Shown here in pieces: positions 50,980 through 60,059 of a stretch of 64,000 nucleotides of DNA. The notes beneath the pieces are model-generated. The model made no database searches and was not told where the DNA came from. It saw only the letters and a list, made by a program, of their open reading frames with translations. A program made the position numbers and the translations under genes. This stretch comes from Paenibacillus glycanilyticus (lineage in GTDB: Bacteria > Bacillota > Bacilli > Paenibacillales > Paenibacillaceae). Each line of letters begins with the position of its first letter. The stretch's first letter is position 1. The DNA lies in assembly GCF_030161375.1 (NCBI RefSeq), contig NZ_BSSQ01000019.1, positions 1 through 64,000 of the forward strand, written 5' to 3'.

Positions 50980-51660
50980 ATGACGGAAGACTGGAAACAA
51001 GTAGAAGACGCTTTGCGAAAAATGGAGGTCGTAGGACAGGATAACAATAAGCCTGTTACCATCCTCGGTTATGCCGAAGGTTTGCGCTGTATCGGTATCG
51101 GTACGGACGCGGCAGTCTTTTATCACCCCGCAACCCCCAAACATGCCTATAAAATGTATTCCGCTGAGGCCTTGGAGAAGAAGGATGTAGAAGCGGGGAT
51201 ATACGAGCGATTGCAAGCATCGCCGTTTTTTGCCCAATGTTATGGAACCGGACCTAACTATCTCGTTCTAAGCTTTGAAGAAGGAGTGACCTTGTATGAA
51301 TGTCTCTTGCAAGGCATTCCCGTTTCCGGGCAAGTGATGCAAGACGTAGAGGATGCAAGGGAATTTGTCCGTCAACAAGGGCTGAACCCGAGAGATATGC
51401 ATTTGAAAAACGTATTCTTGCAAGAGGGAAGAGCAAAGGTTATTGATGTATCCGAGTATGTGAAGGAAGGTAACGATAACCGCTGGGAACATCTCGTGTG
51501 GGCCTACAATCATTTCTACCCTCTGATCAGCGAGGTTAAGGTGCCTTTATGGATTCTGGAAACCGTAACGAATTGGTATAACCGGATGGATACGGCAAGT
51601 TTCGGCATCGAAGATTTCGCGAAACGGATGAGCCAGCTTTTTATGGGGAAACGGAAATAA
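50980..51660 (+). CDS. Serine/threonine protein kinase-like protein
   Basis: A 226-residue single-domain protein with the small-lobe pattern LRCIGIGTDAAVFYHPATPKHAYKMYS (a glycine loop and a Lys in AYKMY) and a catalytic loop QGLNPRDMHLKNVFL (Asp and Asn at kinase spacing). The metal-binding motif reads VIDVSEY, so Asp is kept but the usual DFG is DVS. It resembles short kinase-like proteins of Bacillales (YrzF-type). It may phosphorylate protein or a small molecule, or be non-catalytic. ATG 50980 has AAGGAG eight bases upstream; ATG 50956 lacks one. It stands alone between terminators. Confidence 0.75.
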   Translation: MTEDWKQVEDALRKMEVVGQDNNKPVTILGYAEGLRCIGIGTDAAVFYHPATPKHAYKMYSAEALEKKDVEAGIYERLQASPFFAQCYGTGPNYLVLSFEEGVTLYECLLQGIPVSGQVMQDVEDAREFVRQQGLNPRDMHLKNVFLQEGRAKVIDVSEYVKEGNDNRWEHLVWAYNHFYPLISEVKVPLWILETVTNWYNRMDTASFGIEDFAKRMSQLFMGKRK

Positions 51661-51685
51661 ATCGAGATAAATAGACTTAACGAAC

Positions 51686-51720
51686 AAACCGGCAGCAGAT
51701 CTAGGATCCGCTGCCGGTTT
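51686..51720. terminator. Bidirectional terminator
   Basis: AAACCGGCAGC (51686-51696) pairs exactly with GCTGCCGGTTT (51710-51720), between convergent genes. Confidence 0.88.
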
Positions 51721-51728
51721 GCTGTCGT

Positions 51729-51929
51729 TTACCCTGTAACTTGCTGACTCCATTTGTAGAAGCCGTAGCCTTGCCTCTCAAAAAACTCCAAAAACCCGAT
51801 TCCCGCTTGTATAGGTTCAAGTGTTACCTTAATCGTTTTAGTGGCGTCGCGTTTATGAATGAGTTTACCTACCCATTCTCCGGTTAACATCTCTTCCTTC
51901 ACCTGCTGCATAGATTGGATGACGTACAT
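51729..51929 (-). CDS. Small protein of unknown function
   Basis: A 66-residue soluble protein, MYVIQSMQQVKEEMLTGEWV at the start and an aromatic C-terminus (GFLEFFERQGYGFYKWSQQ). I do not recognise it. AAGGTGG lies six bases before the ATG at 51929, which supports translation. The 186 bases between it and the next gene contain nothing I can name. Confidence 0.6.
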   Translation of the reverse strand: MYVIQSMQQVKEEMLTGEWVGKLIHKRDATKTIKVTLEPIQAGIGFLEFFERQGYGFYKWSQQVTG

Positions 51930-52115
51930 CTTGTTCCACCTTTCCTCTGTCTCTTATTAGTGTGAAGCATACCTGATCCGAATGCCTAACTTTTCAGATA
52001 TTCATAGAGTATGCCGCTACTCGATTATATAGAAGGCGGAGAATAAATAATGTCAGTTTCCGTTGTCACATCATAGGTAGTTTTAGCGACTATAACGTGT
52101 CCGGCTATGCAAAGC

Positions 52116-52979
52116 CTACGAATCCATATCACGATATTGCCGGGGGCTTATCCCGGTTTTTTTCTTGAAAAGGCGGTAAAAAAACTTTAAATCCGCATAT
52201 CCTACAGCGTTTGCAATTTCCTCTACGCTGCTCCGGCTTGCGGTTAATAGTCTGCATGCAGTTTCCATGCGAATGTTCTGCACGTATTCGGTAAAACTCA
52301 TCCCGGTCTGACTGCGAAACAGGCGACTGAACTGCCTTTCGCTTAGTTTCGCTTGCGAAGCAAGGATCCCAAGTCTTAGCTCGGCGGCATAATTCTGATC
52401 AATGAAGGCAATGGCTTCATCGACGCTCAACCATTGCGGTCGGTCTCCCAGAGGGGCGACTAGCTGCAGCTTGTGGCGGTATAAGCCCGTTAAGATCCGT
52501 AGTACAAGAGACGCCAACACGACCAGGTATCCCGGTGGCTTCGCCGCGAACTCCTGGTAAAGCTCGCGAAAAATCGCATGGTATTCACCGGTTGTATCTT
52601 TCAGCGAGAACCAAGGTCCGTCGACAAAGCTTTCATACAGTTCGGACGCATGGGGAAATCCGCTTCCAAGCTCCGTTAAGTAAGAGGCCGGGAACAAACA
52701 ATTGTAGACGATTAGAGGACGGTCTTTCTTCGGAGTTTGAGGACGAAAGACATGGCTTTGCCCAACCGGTATAAAAAACAACGTTCCATGCGGGGCAGGA
52801 ACCGTCTCGCCTGCAATATAATGTACGCCGGCACCTTCGCTGACGTATGTAATCTCTACGAACTCATGGGAATGCTCATGCATATCGAAGCTTTCATAGG
52901 CGCGATTGACATAGATGGGTACTCCAGGTTCAAAGAACGTATCTCCGGACATGACAAAGGTACTGCGTCTGATGCTCAT
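52116..52979 (-). CDS. AraC-family transcriptional regulator
   Basis: A 287-residue regulator with an N-terminal cupin sensor (ESFDMHEHSHEFVEITYVSEGAGVHYIAGETVPAPHGTLFFIPVGQSHVF) and a C-terminal AraC DNA-binding domain (AIAFIDQNYAAELRLGILASQAKLSERQFSRLFRSQTGMSFTEYVQNIRMETACRLLTASRSSVEEIANAVGYADLKFFYRLFKKKTGISPRQYR). ATG 52979 follows GGAGG by seven bases. It is divergent from the alpha-L-rhamnosidase gene and is probably its activator, responding to rhamnose or rhamno-oligosaccharides, as for RhaS/RhaR-type proteins. A cre site sits between them. Confidence 0.92.
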   Translation of the reverse strand: MSIRRSTFVMSGDTFFEPGVPIYVNRAYESFDMHEHSHEFVEITYVSEGAGVHYIAGETVPAPHGTLFFIPVGQSHVFRPQTPKKDRPLIVYNCLFPASYLTELGSGFPHASELYESFVDGPWFSLKDTTGEYHAIFRELYQEFAAKPPGYLVVLASLVLRILTGLYRHKLQLVAPLGDRPQWLSVDEAIAFIDQNYAAELRLGILASQAKLSERQFSRLFRSQTGMSFTEYVQNIRMETACRLLTASRSSVEEIANAVGYADLKFFYRLFKKKTGISPRQYRDMDS

Positions 52980-53019
52980 TAGGAAACCTCCAGCCACGTA
53001 ATAGACTATCTCTATGGTA

Positions 53020-53033
53020 CGTAAACGTTTGCA
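53020..53033. promoter_or_regulatory. Catabolite-responsive element (cre), CcpA site
   Basis: CGTAAACGTTTGCA matches the cre consensus TGWAANCGNTNWCA closely, with only the first base off and one mismatch near the end. It lies between the divergent AraC and rhamnosidase genes. Confidence 0.75.
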
Positions 53034-53156
53034 AGATGTCTAGATCAGCCTAATAAAATGTCCGAATCATCCCCTGAATCAGGATCGAACCTGCCCTACA
53101 ATTTAGTTAAAGATGCCAGAGGCATACAACTGCAAATACGGAAGGGGAATTTCAGA

Positions 53157-55847
53157 ATGACATGGTTACAGGTTGCGAATATCCGGTGCGAATATAGACA
53201 AAACCCGATTGGGCTCGGGACGATTCGTCCTCGCTTTAGCTGGCAGCTTCAAACAGACGATCAAAACGTCATGCAGACGGCTTATCGAATCCAAGTGTCC
53301 AGTGTAGAAAGCGTATGGGATGACAACGTGCTCGTATGGGATACGGGCCGTGTGGAATCCGATCAATCGGTTCTCGTGGAATACGGCGGTCAACCGGTTC
53401 AATCGAGAGGACAGTATTACTACAGGGTTAAAGCCTGGGATAACAAAGAGCTTGAATCCGACTGGAGCGAGACGGCCAGCTGGGAGATGGGGTTATTAGA
53501 CAAAACAGAATGGACGGCAGCTTGGATTACTCCCGATGCAGCGGCTATTGATCCGCTATCGGACAATATTTTCATGCTTCGCCAAACGTTCCAGACCCGC
53601 GGTCCTATCCGCAGGGCTACCTTGTATTCGACTGCGTTAGGCTTTTATGAATTGGAACTGAATGGTCAGCGGGTTGGCGATTGGCAATATACGCCAGGCT
53701 GGACGAGTTACCATACAAGACTGCAAGTACAAGCTTACGACATAACCGCTCAGCTCCTTGAGGGAGAGAACAATGCGCTTGGAGCATCGCTTGCAAACGG
53801 TTGGTATAAAGGGAATTTGGCTTGGGGCGATCAGCATAGCGTTTATGGCAAAACCCGTGCTTTACTGCTCCAGCTGCATATCGATTATGCGGACGGAACA
53901 TCAGAGATTGTAACTAGTGACGCGTCGTGGCGTTCATCGACGGGGCCGATACTGATGTCCGAGCTATACCATGGTGAAACGTATGATGCGCGGTTGGAGA
54001 AATCGGGCTGGTCTGAAGCCGCTTACGATGATAAGGATTGGTCAAAGACGGAGGAGTTCGCATACTCCAAAGATATTCTCGTCATGCAGGAGAACGAACC
54101 TGCTCGCATCACGGAGCAGATTAAACCCATTGAACTTATAGAAACGCCTGCTGGAGAAACGGTTCTCGACATGGGTCAAAATATGGTCGGACGGCTGCAT
54201 TTCAACGTTAACTTGCCTGCGGGCACGGAATTAACCATTCAACATGCCGAGGTGCTGGACCGGGAAGGCAATTTCTATATCGGAAACCTTCGCAAAGCCA
54301 AACAAACTGTCCGCTATGTTTGCAAAGGCGGCGGCGAGAACTATGAGCCGCATTTCTCTTTCCAAGGCTTCCGTTATGCGAAGATCGAAGGCTGGCCGGT
54401 TGATGTTCCTCTTGATCTTCAGCAATTCACTGGAAATGTGATTCATACGGATATGGAACCTACGGGTACATTCGATTGCTCTCATCCCTTATTAAATAAG
54501 CTTCAGCAAAATATTGTTTGGGGCCAGAGAGGCAACTTCCTCGATGTGCCGACAGACTGTCCGCAGCGCGATGAACGGCTTGGCTGGACCGGCGACGCTC
54601 AGGTCTTTATTCGCACGGCGGCGTTTAACTACGGCGTTGCGCCATTTTTCGCCAAATGGCTTCGGGATCTGAAAGCGGACCAGCGGAGTGATGGGGGAGT
54701 ACCGTTTGTCATCCCGCATGTGCTGGATGATGGCTCCTACTCATCGGCAGCTTGGGGCGATGCGGCGGTCATTTGTCCATGGACGATCTATCTCAGTTAC
54801 GGAGATAAGCGAGTGCTGGAAGAACAATATGACAGCATGAAAGCATGGGTGGAATACATCCGCAGGCAAGGAAGCAATGAACATTTGTGGAATACGGGCT
54901 TCCATTTCGGAGATTGGCTTGGTCTCGACGCTAAGGAAGGCGACTATGTCGGCGCAACGCCGCGGGATCTCATTGCAACCTGCTATTATGCTTATTCAAC
55001 GGAACTATTTGTAAAAACAGCAGAGGTGCTCGGCCGCACGGACGATGTCAAGCATTACCGCGAACTGCATGAACAAATCGTAGCTGCATTTGAGCGCGAA
55101 TTCATTACGCCTAACGGACGCCTTGCCGCACACACGCAAACGGCCCATGTGCTGCCACTCATGTTTAATCTCGTGCAAGGATCCGTGCGCGAACGCTTAG
55201 CCAAGACACTGGCAGATTACGTGACCGAGCAGAAGTTCCATCTGACAACCGGCTTTGTTGGCACGCCATATTTGAGCCATGTGTTGTCGGAGAACGGTTA
55301 TCATGACATTGCGGTTAAGCTGGTGCAGCAGGAGGAATATCCGTCGTGGCTGTTCTCCATCCACCAAGGAGCAACAACGATCTGGGAGCATTGGGACGGC
55401 ATTAAATCCGACGGTACGTTCTGGAGCGATGACATGAACTCCTATAACCATTATGCGTACGGTTCCATTGGCGAATGGCTGTACCGGGTAGTGGCCGGAC
55501 TTGATTTAAATGAAGCTCAGCCAGGTTACAAACATATTATTTTCCGACCGCGTACCGATTCGGGACTTACTTATGCCAAGGCTTCCTATAAGTCCGAATA
55601 CGGCTTAATCCGCAGCGAATGGAGCACGGGCGAAGACGGGGCAGCGAATTATGAATTCGAGTTACCGCCTAATACGACGGCTGAAGTGAAACTGCAGCAA
55701 ACCACTCTTGACGCGGTATCTATTAACGGTACCAGCCTTCATCAACTGCAAGGCTCATTAAATGCCACAGAGCAAGACGGTCAACTCGTATTTACGCTTG
55801 GTTCGGGAATTTATCGGATTCAAGCGGCCGCAGAAGTGACGGTGTAA
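53157..55847 (+). CDS. Glycoside hydrolase family 78 alpha-L-rhamnosidase
   Basis: An 896-residue enzyme. N-terminal beta domains (about 1-330; MTWLQVANIRCEYRQNPIGLGTIRPRFSWQL at the start) precede the (alpha/alpha)6 barrel. The barrel carries VPTDCPQRDERLGWTGDAQVF, which holds the general acid Asp/Glu group, and the general base Glu in TTIWEHWDGI. A C-terminal beta domain closes with FRPRTDSGLTYAKASY. It removes terminal alpha-L-rhamnose from plant glycosides or pectin fragments. No signal peptide is present. The ATG at 53157 follows AAGGGG; a frame back to 53058 is rejected. Control by the divergent AraC protein and CcpA is likely. Confidence 0.93.
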   Translation: MTWLQVANIRCEYRQNPIGLGTIRPRFSWQLQTDDQNVMQTAYRIQVSSVESVWDDNVLVWDTGRVESDQSVLVEYGGQPVQSRGQYYYRVKAWDNKELESDWSETASWEMGLLDKTEWTAAWITPDAAAIDPLSDNIFMLRQTFQTRGPIRRATLYSTALGFYELELNGQRVGDWQYTPGWTSYHTRLQVQAYDITAQLLEGENNALGASLANGWYKGNLAWGDQHSVYGKTRALLLQLHIDYADGTSEIVTSDASWRSSTGPILMSELYHGETYDARLEKSGWSEAAYDDKDWSKTEEFAYSKDILVMQENEPARITEQIKPIELIETPAGETVLDMGQNMVGRLHFNVNLPAGTELTIQHAEVLDREGNFYIGNLRKAKQTVRYVCKGGGENYEPHFSFQGFRYAKIEGWPVDVPLDLQQFTGNVIHTDMEPTGTFDCSHPLLNKLQQNIVWGQRGNFLDVPTDCPQRDERLGWTGDAQVFIRTAAFNYGVAPFFAKWLRDLKADQRSDGGVPFVIPHVLDDGSYSSAAWGDAAVICPWTIYLSYGDKRVLEEQYDSMKAWVEYIRRQGSNEHLWNTGFHFGDWLGLDAKEGDYVGATPRDLIATCYYAYSTELFVKTAEVLGRTDDVKHYRELHEQIVAAFEREFITPNGRLAAHTQTAHVLPLMFNLVQGSVRERLAKTLADYVTEQKFHLTTGFVGTPYLSHVLSENGYHDIAVKLVQQEEYPSWLFSIHQGATTIWEHWDGIKSDGTFWSDDMNSYNHYAYGSIGEWLYRVVAGLDLNEAQPGYKHIIFRPRTDSGLTYAKASYKSEYGLIRSEWSTGEDGAANYEFELPPNTTAEVKLQQTTLDAVSINGTSLHQLQGSLNATEQDGQLVFTLGSGIYRIQAAAEVTV

Positions 55848-55858
55848 CATAGGGTAAA

Positions 55859-55903
55859 CAACAGAGGAGGTTTATGCGTATGACGCATAGGCCTCCTCTG
55901 TTG
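55859..55903 (+). terminator. Terminator after the rhamnosidase
   Basis: CAACAGAGGAGG (55859-55870) pairs perfectly with CCTCCTCTGTTG (55892-55903), with an inner ATGCG/CGCAT stem. The following 118 bases before the next gene are AT-rich without a clear motif. Confidence 0.85.
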
Positions 55904-56021
55904 TTGATTCGGAAACAAATTCCATTATGTGGAATGTGTTTGTGCTAATATAGGGGGAGTTAGATAAATTTCATCTTGCACGCACTCTGGAATATAAATA
56001 TTGCAAAGTTGGTGTTCCAGT

Positions 56022-56657
56022 ATGAAAGATAGGTTAATGTTGGTTCTCATCATAGTTCTCCTAATATCTATCAGTAGCGGGTGCAAACAAGATCTTCATC
56101 ATTGGAGTTCCGTTAAAATAAATCAAAAAATAATCAAATCCAAAGACTTTAGCGTGACTTCGGAATCCACGGGGCTTGAGACATCGGTAAGAGGAACGGT
56201 ATTTCTTAGCGGAGAAGAAGGAGTTCCTAAACACGCACAAATAGTTGCTATGATTGACATAGATCCTAAGGATTGGGGAGGGGTTGGCATCCAACTTACC
56301 GATCAATGGAATATTGCGAGCATTACAAGTAGTTATCCTGAAGAAACGCATGATATAACGCCTGAAGAATTAGCAACGGTATGGACTACGGGTGGAGAAA
56401 CTGAACATGGATGGAACAAAAGAATTGAAATTGGAAGAGCTGATTTATGGACTCCCTCTGGTGGCGGAAGAGGAACAATTGTTATCGAACTTGAAATTAA
56501 CAATAAGTATAAGAAGAAGACTGATTCTGAAGGATTCAGCATGACGGTTGGAGTTGGCTCAGAGGAAAAAGACGGTATAAAGTCAGTCCATCCGGATTGG
56601 AAACTTATTGAGATACCTTTGTACAACAGTAATGACGAACAAAAAAAGAAGAAATGA
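56022..56657 (+). CDS. Putative lipoprotein, function unknown
   Basis: A 211-residue protein with a lipoprotein signal MKDRLMLVLIIVLLISISSGC (Cys 21) and a soluble beta-rich domain (VRGTVFLSGEEGVPKHAQIVAMIDIDPKDWGGVGIQLTDQWNIASITSSYP). The C-terminus is Lys-rich. I do not recognise the family. The domain looks secreted and may bind ligand or wall material. The ribosome site before ATG 56022 is weak. It begins a visibly AT-richer stretch. The next gene starts nine bases after its stop, so they are co-transcribed. Confidence 0.7.
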   Translation: MKDRLMLVLIIVLLISISSGCKQDLHHWSSVKINQKIIKSKDFSVTSESTGLETSVRGTVFLSGEEGVPKHAQIVAMIDIDPKDWGGVGIQLTDQWNIASITSSYPEETHDITPEELATVWTTGGETEHGWNKRIEIGRADLWTPSGGGRGTIVIELEINNKYKKKTDSEGFSMTVGVGSEEKDGIKSVHPDWKLIEIPLYNSNDEQKKKK

Positions 56658-56666
56658 GGATGAATT

Positions 56667-57266
56667 GTGCTTTTACAACTTTTTAAAAAGAAGGAACCTT
56701 ATACAACCTTTTGGAAGTGGTTCGTAAAAAATGAGTCGTACATTAATAATAATTTTGAAACAAACAAGGAATCGATTCTTGATGAATTAAACAATAAGCT
56801 CAAAGAAATTGATACTAATTTAACGTTTGAAATTAGTCATAGTAATGGTGAACAACACAGGGAAATAATTATTTCAGCAGATGGAATTGCCGAATCTTTT
56901 GATCATGTCATAAATTTATGCAATGCTGCTCCTTCAATTACGAATTGGACAATTATCGCATTTAGACCTCGTATGAATTCAAATGGAATCGAAATTAAAA
57001 TGGGAGAAATCGTTTTAGGATATGATGATATCTATTTTACATATGAGAGCAATGGACATTATATTGATTTGAAAATATACATGAAGTATGAAGAAGAGGA
57101 TAGAAACCAATACATCAATATGTATTTTATTCTACTTGATTCTTTAATCGGAGAATTTGATGCGGTATCCAAAATAGGGAACACCGAATTTTTTAGCTTG
57201 GAAAATAGTGATGATCCCGCATTGCAAAGATTTATTGAGTTAATAGATATAATTGATTCTCTCTAA
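56667..57266 (+). CDS. Protein of unknown function (DUF695-like pattern)
   Basis: A 199-residue soluble, acidic, AT-rich-coded protein. The segment EIIISADGIAESFDHVINLCNAAPSITNWTIIAFRPRM resembles a widespread uncharacterised domain with an ADG...APxxxxW...AFRPR pattern, which I tentatively relate to DUF695-like proteins. Start is GTG at 56667, six bases after GAGGA. It follows the lipoprotein gene closely. No catalytic motif is seen. Its unusual base composition suggests transfer together with its neighbours. Confidence 0.65.
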   Translation: MLLQLFKKKEPYTTFWKWFVKNESYINNNFETNKESILDELNNKLKEIDTNLTFEISHSNGEQHREIIISADGIAESFDHVINLCNAAPSITNWTIIAFRPRMNSNGIEIKMGEIVLGYDDIYFTYESNGHYIDLKIYMKYEEEDRNQYINMYFILLDSLIGEFDAVSKIGNTEFFSLENSDDPALQRFIELIDIIDSL

Positions 57267-57340
57267 GCTCTTGTTTTTTAATTGAGGGCATTGTTAAGCG
57301 ATGAAAAATACCGACTGCATGGGAAAATGGAGAGATGCGC

Positions 57341-58309
57341 ATGGACATAACGGAAAGGGTTAGAGATGAAATTATTAAGGATGTAGAGCTTAAGTTTGGT
57401 ATGAAAATTCAGAATGCTATACCAATAAATCTAGGTTACGCTAACTTGAAATGGATAATGGAAACGAATATTGGACCGATATTTGTTAAGCAGTATGATA
57501 AGGTTCGATATAGGCGTGGTTTGGACGGAGTGGAGCTAGCTCTAAACTATCAAAACAAGATGCATTCAGAAGGGATTCCTTGCCAACCGGTTATAGAGTT
57601 CAAAGGAATATGCATACATACAACATCAACCGGAGAATCATATATGATTTCCGGAGTCAGTAAGGGGAAACTTGTCGAACCTGGTGAGATCAATAATGAC
57701 CAGATGCATAGCCTAGGTGAGGCAACGGGTCGCATGCATAAATGGATGCAGATAAACATGCCGAGATTGCCGATCTTACAGTGGGAATTGCCTTCGAAGG
57801 AAAAGAAGTTGGAAGACCTAAGAATAAACTATATTGAGACTCAGCAGGCAAATAACCAGAAGTATCTTACTGCTATTGAAGAACAAGAAAAAATTCTTGG
57901 TAGTTTCGATCTTGAAAATTTAAAAAGCTGCTGTGTACAAGGTTGGGCGCATTGGGACATGCATTTGGATAATTTATTGTTCTATAATGACGGCTTGGCG
58001 GACATTTTGGATTTTGATAGATTACATTACGTATATATGGAGTTTGATATTTCTCGTGCTATCCTTTCAGGAGCAATGCGAAGAAATGAAATCAATTTGG
58101 AGGCAACAAGATCATACATCGAGGGTTACCGAAACCATATCGAACTACTCCCGGAGCAACTCGTACGCTCAGTTAAATTGACTTGGTATAAAGAATTCAG
58201 TTGGGTAACTGAGAAATTTAGGGATGACAAAGCCATGAGTCGATTTATAGATGAAATGATATGGATTGGTAAGGAGTGGGATAATCTCGAGGATATTTTT
58301 AATGTGTAA
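57341..58309 (+). CDS. APH-fold phosphotransferase family protein
   Basis: A 322-residue kinase-like enzyme. The ATP-lobe Lys is in IGPIFVKQYDKVRY, the catalytic loop is VQGWAHWDMHLDNLLFY (HxDxxxxN), and the metal site ILDFDRLHY. The fold is shared by aminoglycoside phosphotransferases, choline/homoserine kinases and CotS-like spore coat proteins, so resistance should not be assumed. Length and the WMQINMPRLP region suit the CotS/HSK2-like group. ATG 57341 follows GGAGAG. The gene is AT-rich and ends before a hairpin terminator. Confidence 0.85.
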   Translation: MDITERVRDEIIKDVELKFGMKIQNAIPINLGYANLKWIMETNIGPIFVKQYDKVRYRRGLDGVELALNYQNKMHSEGIPCQPVIEFKGICIHTTSTGESYMISGVSKGKLVEPGEINNDQMHSLGEATGRMHKWMQINMPRLPILQWELPSKEKKLEDLRINYIETQQANNQKYLTAIEEQEKILGSFDLENLKSCCVQGWAHWDMHLDNLLFYNDGLADILDFDRLHYVYMEFDISRAILSGAMRRNEINLEATRSYIEGYRNHIELLPEQLVRSVKLTWYKEFSWVTEKFRDDKAMSRFIDEMIWIGKEWDNLEDIFNV

Positions 58310-58378
58310 AAGTTTTCCTTATTAAACTCCTATTAAGATAAACCATCGAGGTACTATAGTACACAATTCAGCATAACT

Positions 58379-58411
58379 GCAGGCGACGTTTTACGTGAGC
58401 TGCTTTTTTTT
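58379..58411 (+). terminator. Terminator after the phosphotransferase gene
   Basis: GCAG and ACGT pair with ACGT and CTGC around TTT, with an internal mismatch, followed by eight T residues. Confidence 0.7.
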
Positions 58412-58449
58412 CGGACTTAAGAAATGTACGAATGAGGGAGTAATTAATA

Positions 58450-58992
58450 GTGAAAAGAAAATATGGTGATCTTTCACATTGGAGAGGAATAATACAAAAA
58501 AAATACAGGCAAATGTATATTGAAGAAGTGGGTTTCACGGGGCATGTAACTCTAGTTGTCTTTAATAAAGTAAAAGAATCAATCTCTTTCAAGCTGGCTG
58601 ATCAAGATGATTTTTATATTGTTGCAGATGGATTTATGTGGTTGCAGTATTTTCCGAGCAATGCCCATCATACCATGACGGCAGTTATTAATGAAAAAGG
58701 AAAGATTGTTCAATGGTATTTTGATATTACCTTGGCTAATGCCCTGACTATAGAAGGAGTACCTTATTTTGATGACCTATTCCTCGATGTGGTAGTGTTG
58801 CCTAACAAAGAAATATTTGTATTGGATGAAGATGAATTATTAGAAGCATTGAATAATGAAACTATATCTATAAACGATTATAAATTGGCTAGAAAGGAGC
58901 TAGATCTTATATACGCTTCTTTAACGGATGGCAGTAATGAATTAATAAAGAGATGGGATACCGATCTTAAATCAATATCCTCTGAGATTTAA
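58450..58992 (+). CDS. DUF402 domain protein (nucleoside phosphatase-like)
   Basis: A 180-residue protein of the DUF402 family. It has the typical YIVADGFMWLQYFPSNAHHTMTAVINEKGKIVQWYFDITLANALTIEGVPYFDDLFLDVVVLPNKEIFVLDEDEL, which carries the conserved acidic positions for metal binding (WYFDIT, DDLFLDV, LDEDEL). Family members hydrolyse nucleoside di- or triphosphates or, like FomD, related phosphonate nucleotides; the reaction here is unknown. Start is GTG at 58450 after GAGGGAG. It lies in the AT-rich accessory stretch and precedes a second phosphotransferase gene by 31 bases. Confidence 0.85.
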   Translation: MKRKYGDLSHWRGIIQKKYRQMYIEEVGFTGHVTLVVFNKVKESISFKLADQDDFYIVADGFMWLQYFPSNAHHTMTAVINEKGKIVQWYFDITLANALTIEGVPYFDDLFLDVVVLPNKEIFVLDEDELLEALNNETISINDYKLARKELDLIYASLTDGSNELIKRWDTDLKSISSEI

Positions 58993-59023
58993 GTTGCTGT
59001 AAATAAGATACCAAGGAGAACTC

Positions 59024-60013
59024 ATGGACCCAAAAATAAAAGCAATGTTCTTGGACGAGCATGCCGCTGAAGGCGCAGCGCGGTTCGGAGTCAGCCCGAA
59101 TGAGCTGACTTTCATTGGAGGTTTTCAAAACTTTATTTATTCCTATAACCGCAATGAAGTGAAATATATTCTCCGCTTCACTCCGAGCCCTCTTCGCACG
59201 TCGGAAGTACTTATAGCTGAAATAGAATGGATACGCTATCTGTCAGAGAATGGCTTGCCCGTATCAGAACCGATTTCTTCTGTTGATGGAAAGCTTTATG
59301 AACGAATTGAAGGAAACGTTATGGATTTCTACGCGACCTCCTTCAAATACGCACCTGGGCGTAAAATCGGGTATCCCGAATGCCTAGGGAATTCTATGCT
59401 TTATGAAGAATGCGGACGCGTAACCGGCCGTCTACATGAACTGTCCAAGCTTTACAAACCTATTGCCAAAAGACATACCTGGGAGTGTAATGAATACCTC
59501 ATACGAGCCAAAGATTATTTACCGCCAGAGCTTCAACCCATTTTACTTGCCATTGATCAACTAAAAAAACAATTAGCTAATCTGCCTGTTAATACTAATA
59601 ATTTTGGTTTGATTCACGGAGATATCAATGTAGGAAATTTCACGGTCAAGGAAACAGGGGAAATAACGCTCTTCGATTTCGACGAATGCCAGTATAGTTG
59701 GTATGTCGAGGACATTGCGATCCAGCTCTATTACTTGTTATATGTATACGGGGAAGATTCGAAGACGGAACGTAAAATGCAATACGAACTTTTCATGCAA
59801 CATTTCGAGCTTGGCTATACAGAGGATGGCCGTCAAATGCCTGAGGGTTGGAAGGAACAGCTGAAGCTTTTCCTTAGACTGCGCGAAATTATTGTAGTCG
59901 TCGGTATGTACCGGAGCTGGGATATAAGTCAACCAGACGAATGGACCCGCGATTTTCTGCAAGATAGTAAAATGCGGATTATGAATAATATTTCGTTAAT
60001 CGATGAGCTCTAG
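59024..60013 (+). CDS. APH-fold phosphotransferase family protein, second copy
   Basis: A 329-residue protein with the catalytic loop FGLIHGDINVGNFTV and the metal site ITLFDFDECQYSWYVEDIA, typical of aminoglycoside phosphotransferase-like enzymes. Upstream, KYILRFTPSPLR provides the ATP-lobe strand. Sequence composition is closer to the rest of the chromosome than that of 57341-58309, and the two are not close copies of each other. Substrate unknown; many homologues are small-molecule or sugar kinases. AAGGAG lies before the ATG. A GNAT gene follows after 46 bases, a pairing often seen among resistance-like genes of Paenibacillus. Confidence 0.86.
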   Translation: MDPKIKAMFLDEHAAEGAARFGVSPNELTFIGGFQNFIYSYNRNEVKYILRFTPSPLRTSEVLIAEIEWIRYLSENGLPVSEPISSVDGKLYERIEGNVMDFYATSFKYAPGRKIGYPECLGNSMLYEECGRVTGRLHELSKLYKPIAKRHTWECNEYLIRAKDYLPPELQPILLAIDQLKKQLANLPVNTNNFGLIHGDINVGNFTVKETGEITLFDFDECQYSWYVEDIAIQLYYLLYVYGEDSKTERKMQYELFMQHFELGYTEDGRQMPEGWKEQLKLFLRLREIIVVVGMYRSWDISQPDEWTRDFLQDSKMRIMNNISLIDEL

Positions 60014-60059
60014 AACTCCAAAATTGGTAGATAGGAAAATTAATATTAGGAGAATCAAT

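Noticed and set aside
57341-60013. Aminoglycoside resistance genes
   Set aside because: The APH fold is certain but shared with many kinases; nothing in the sequence shows aminoglycoside specificity.
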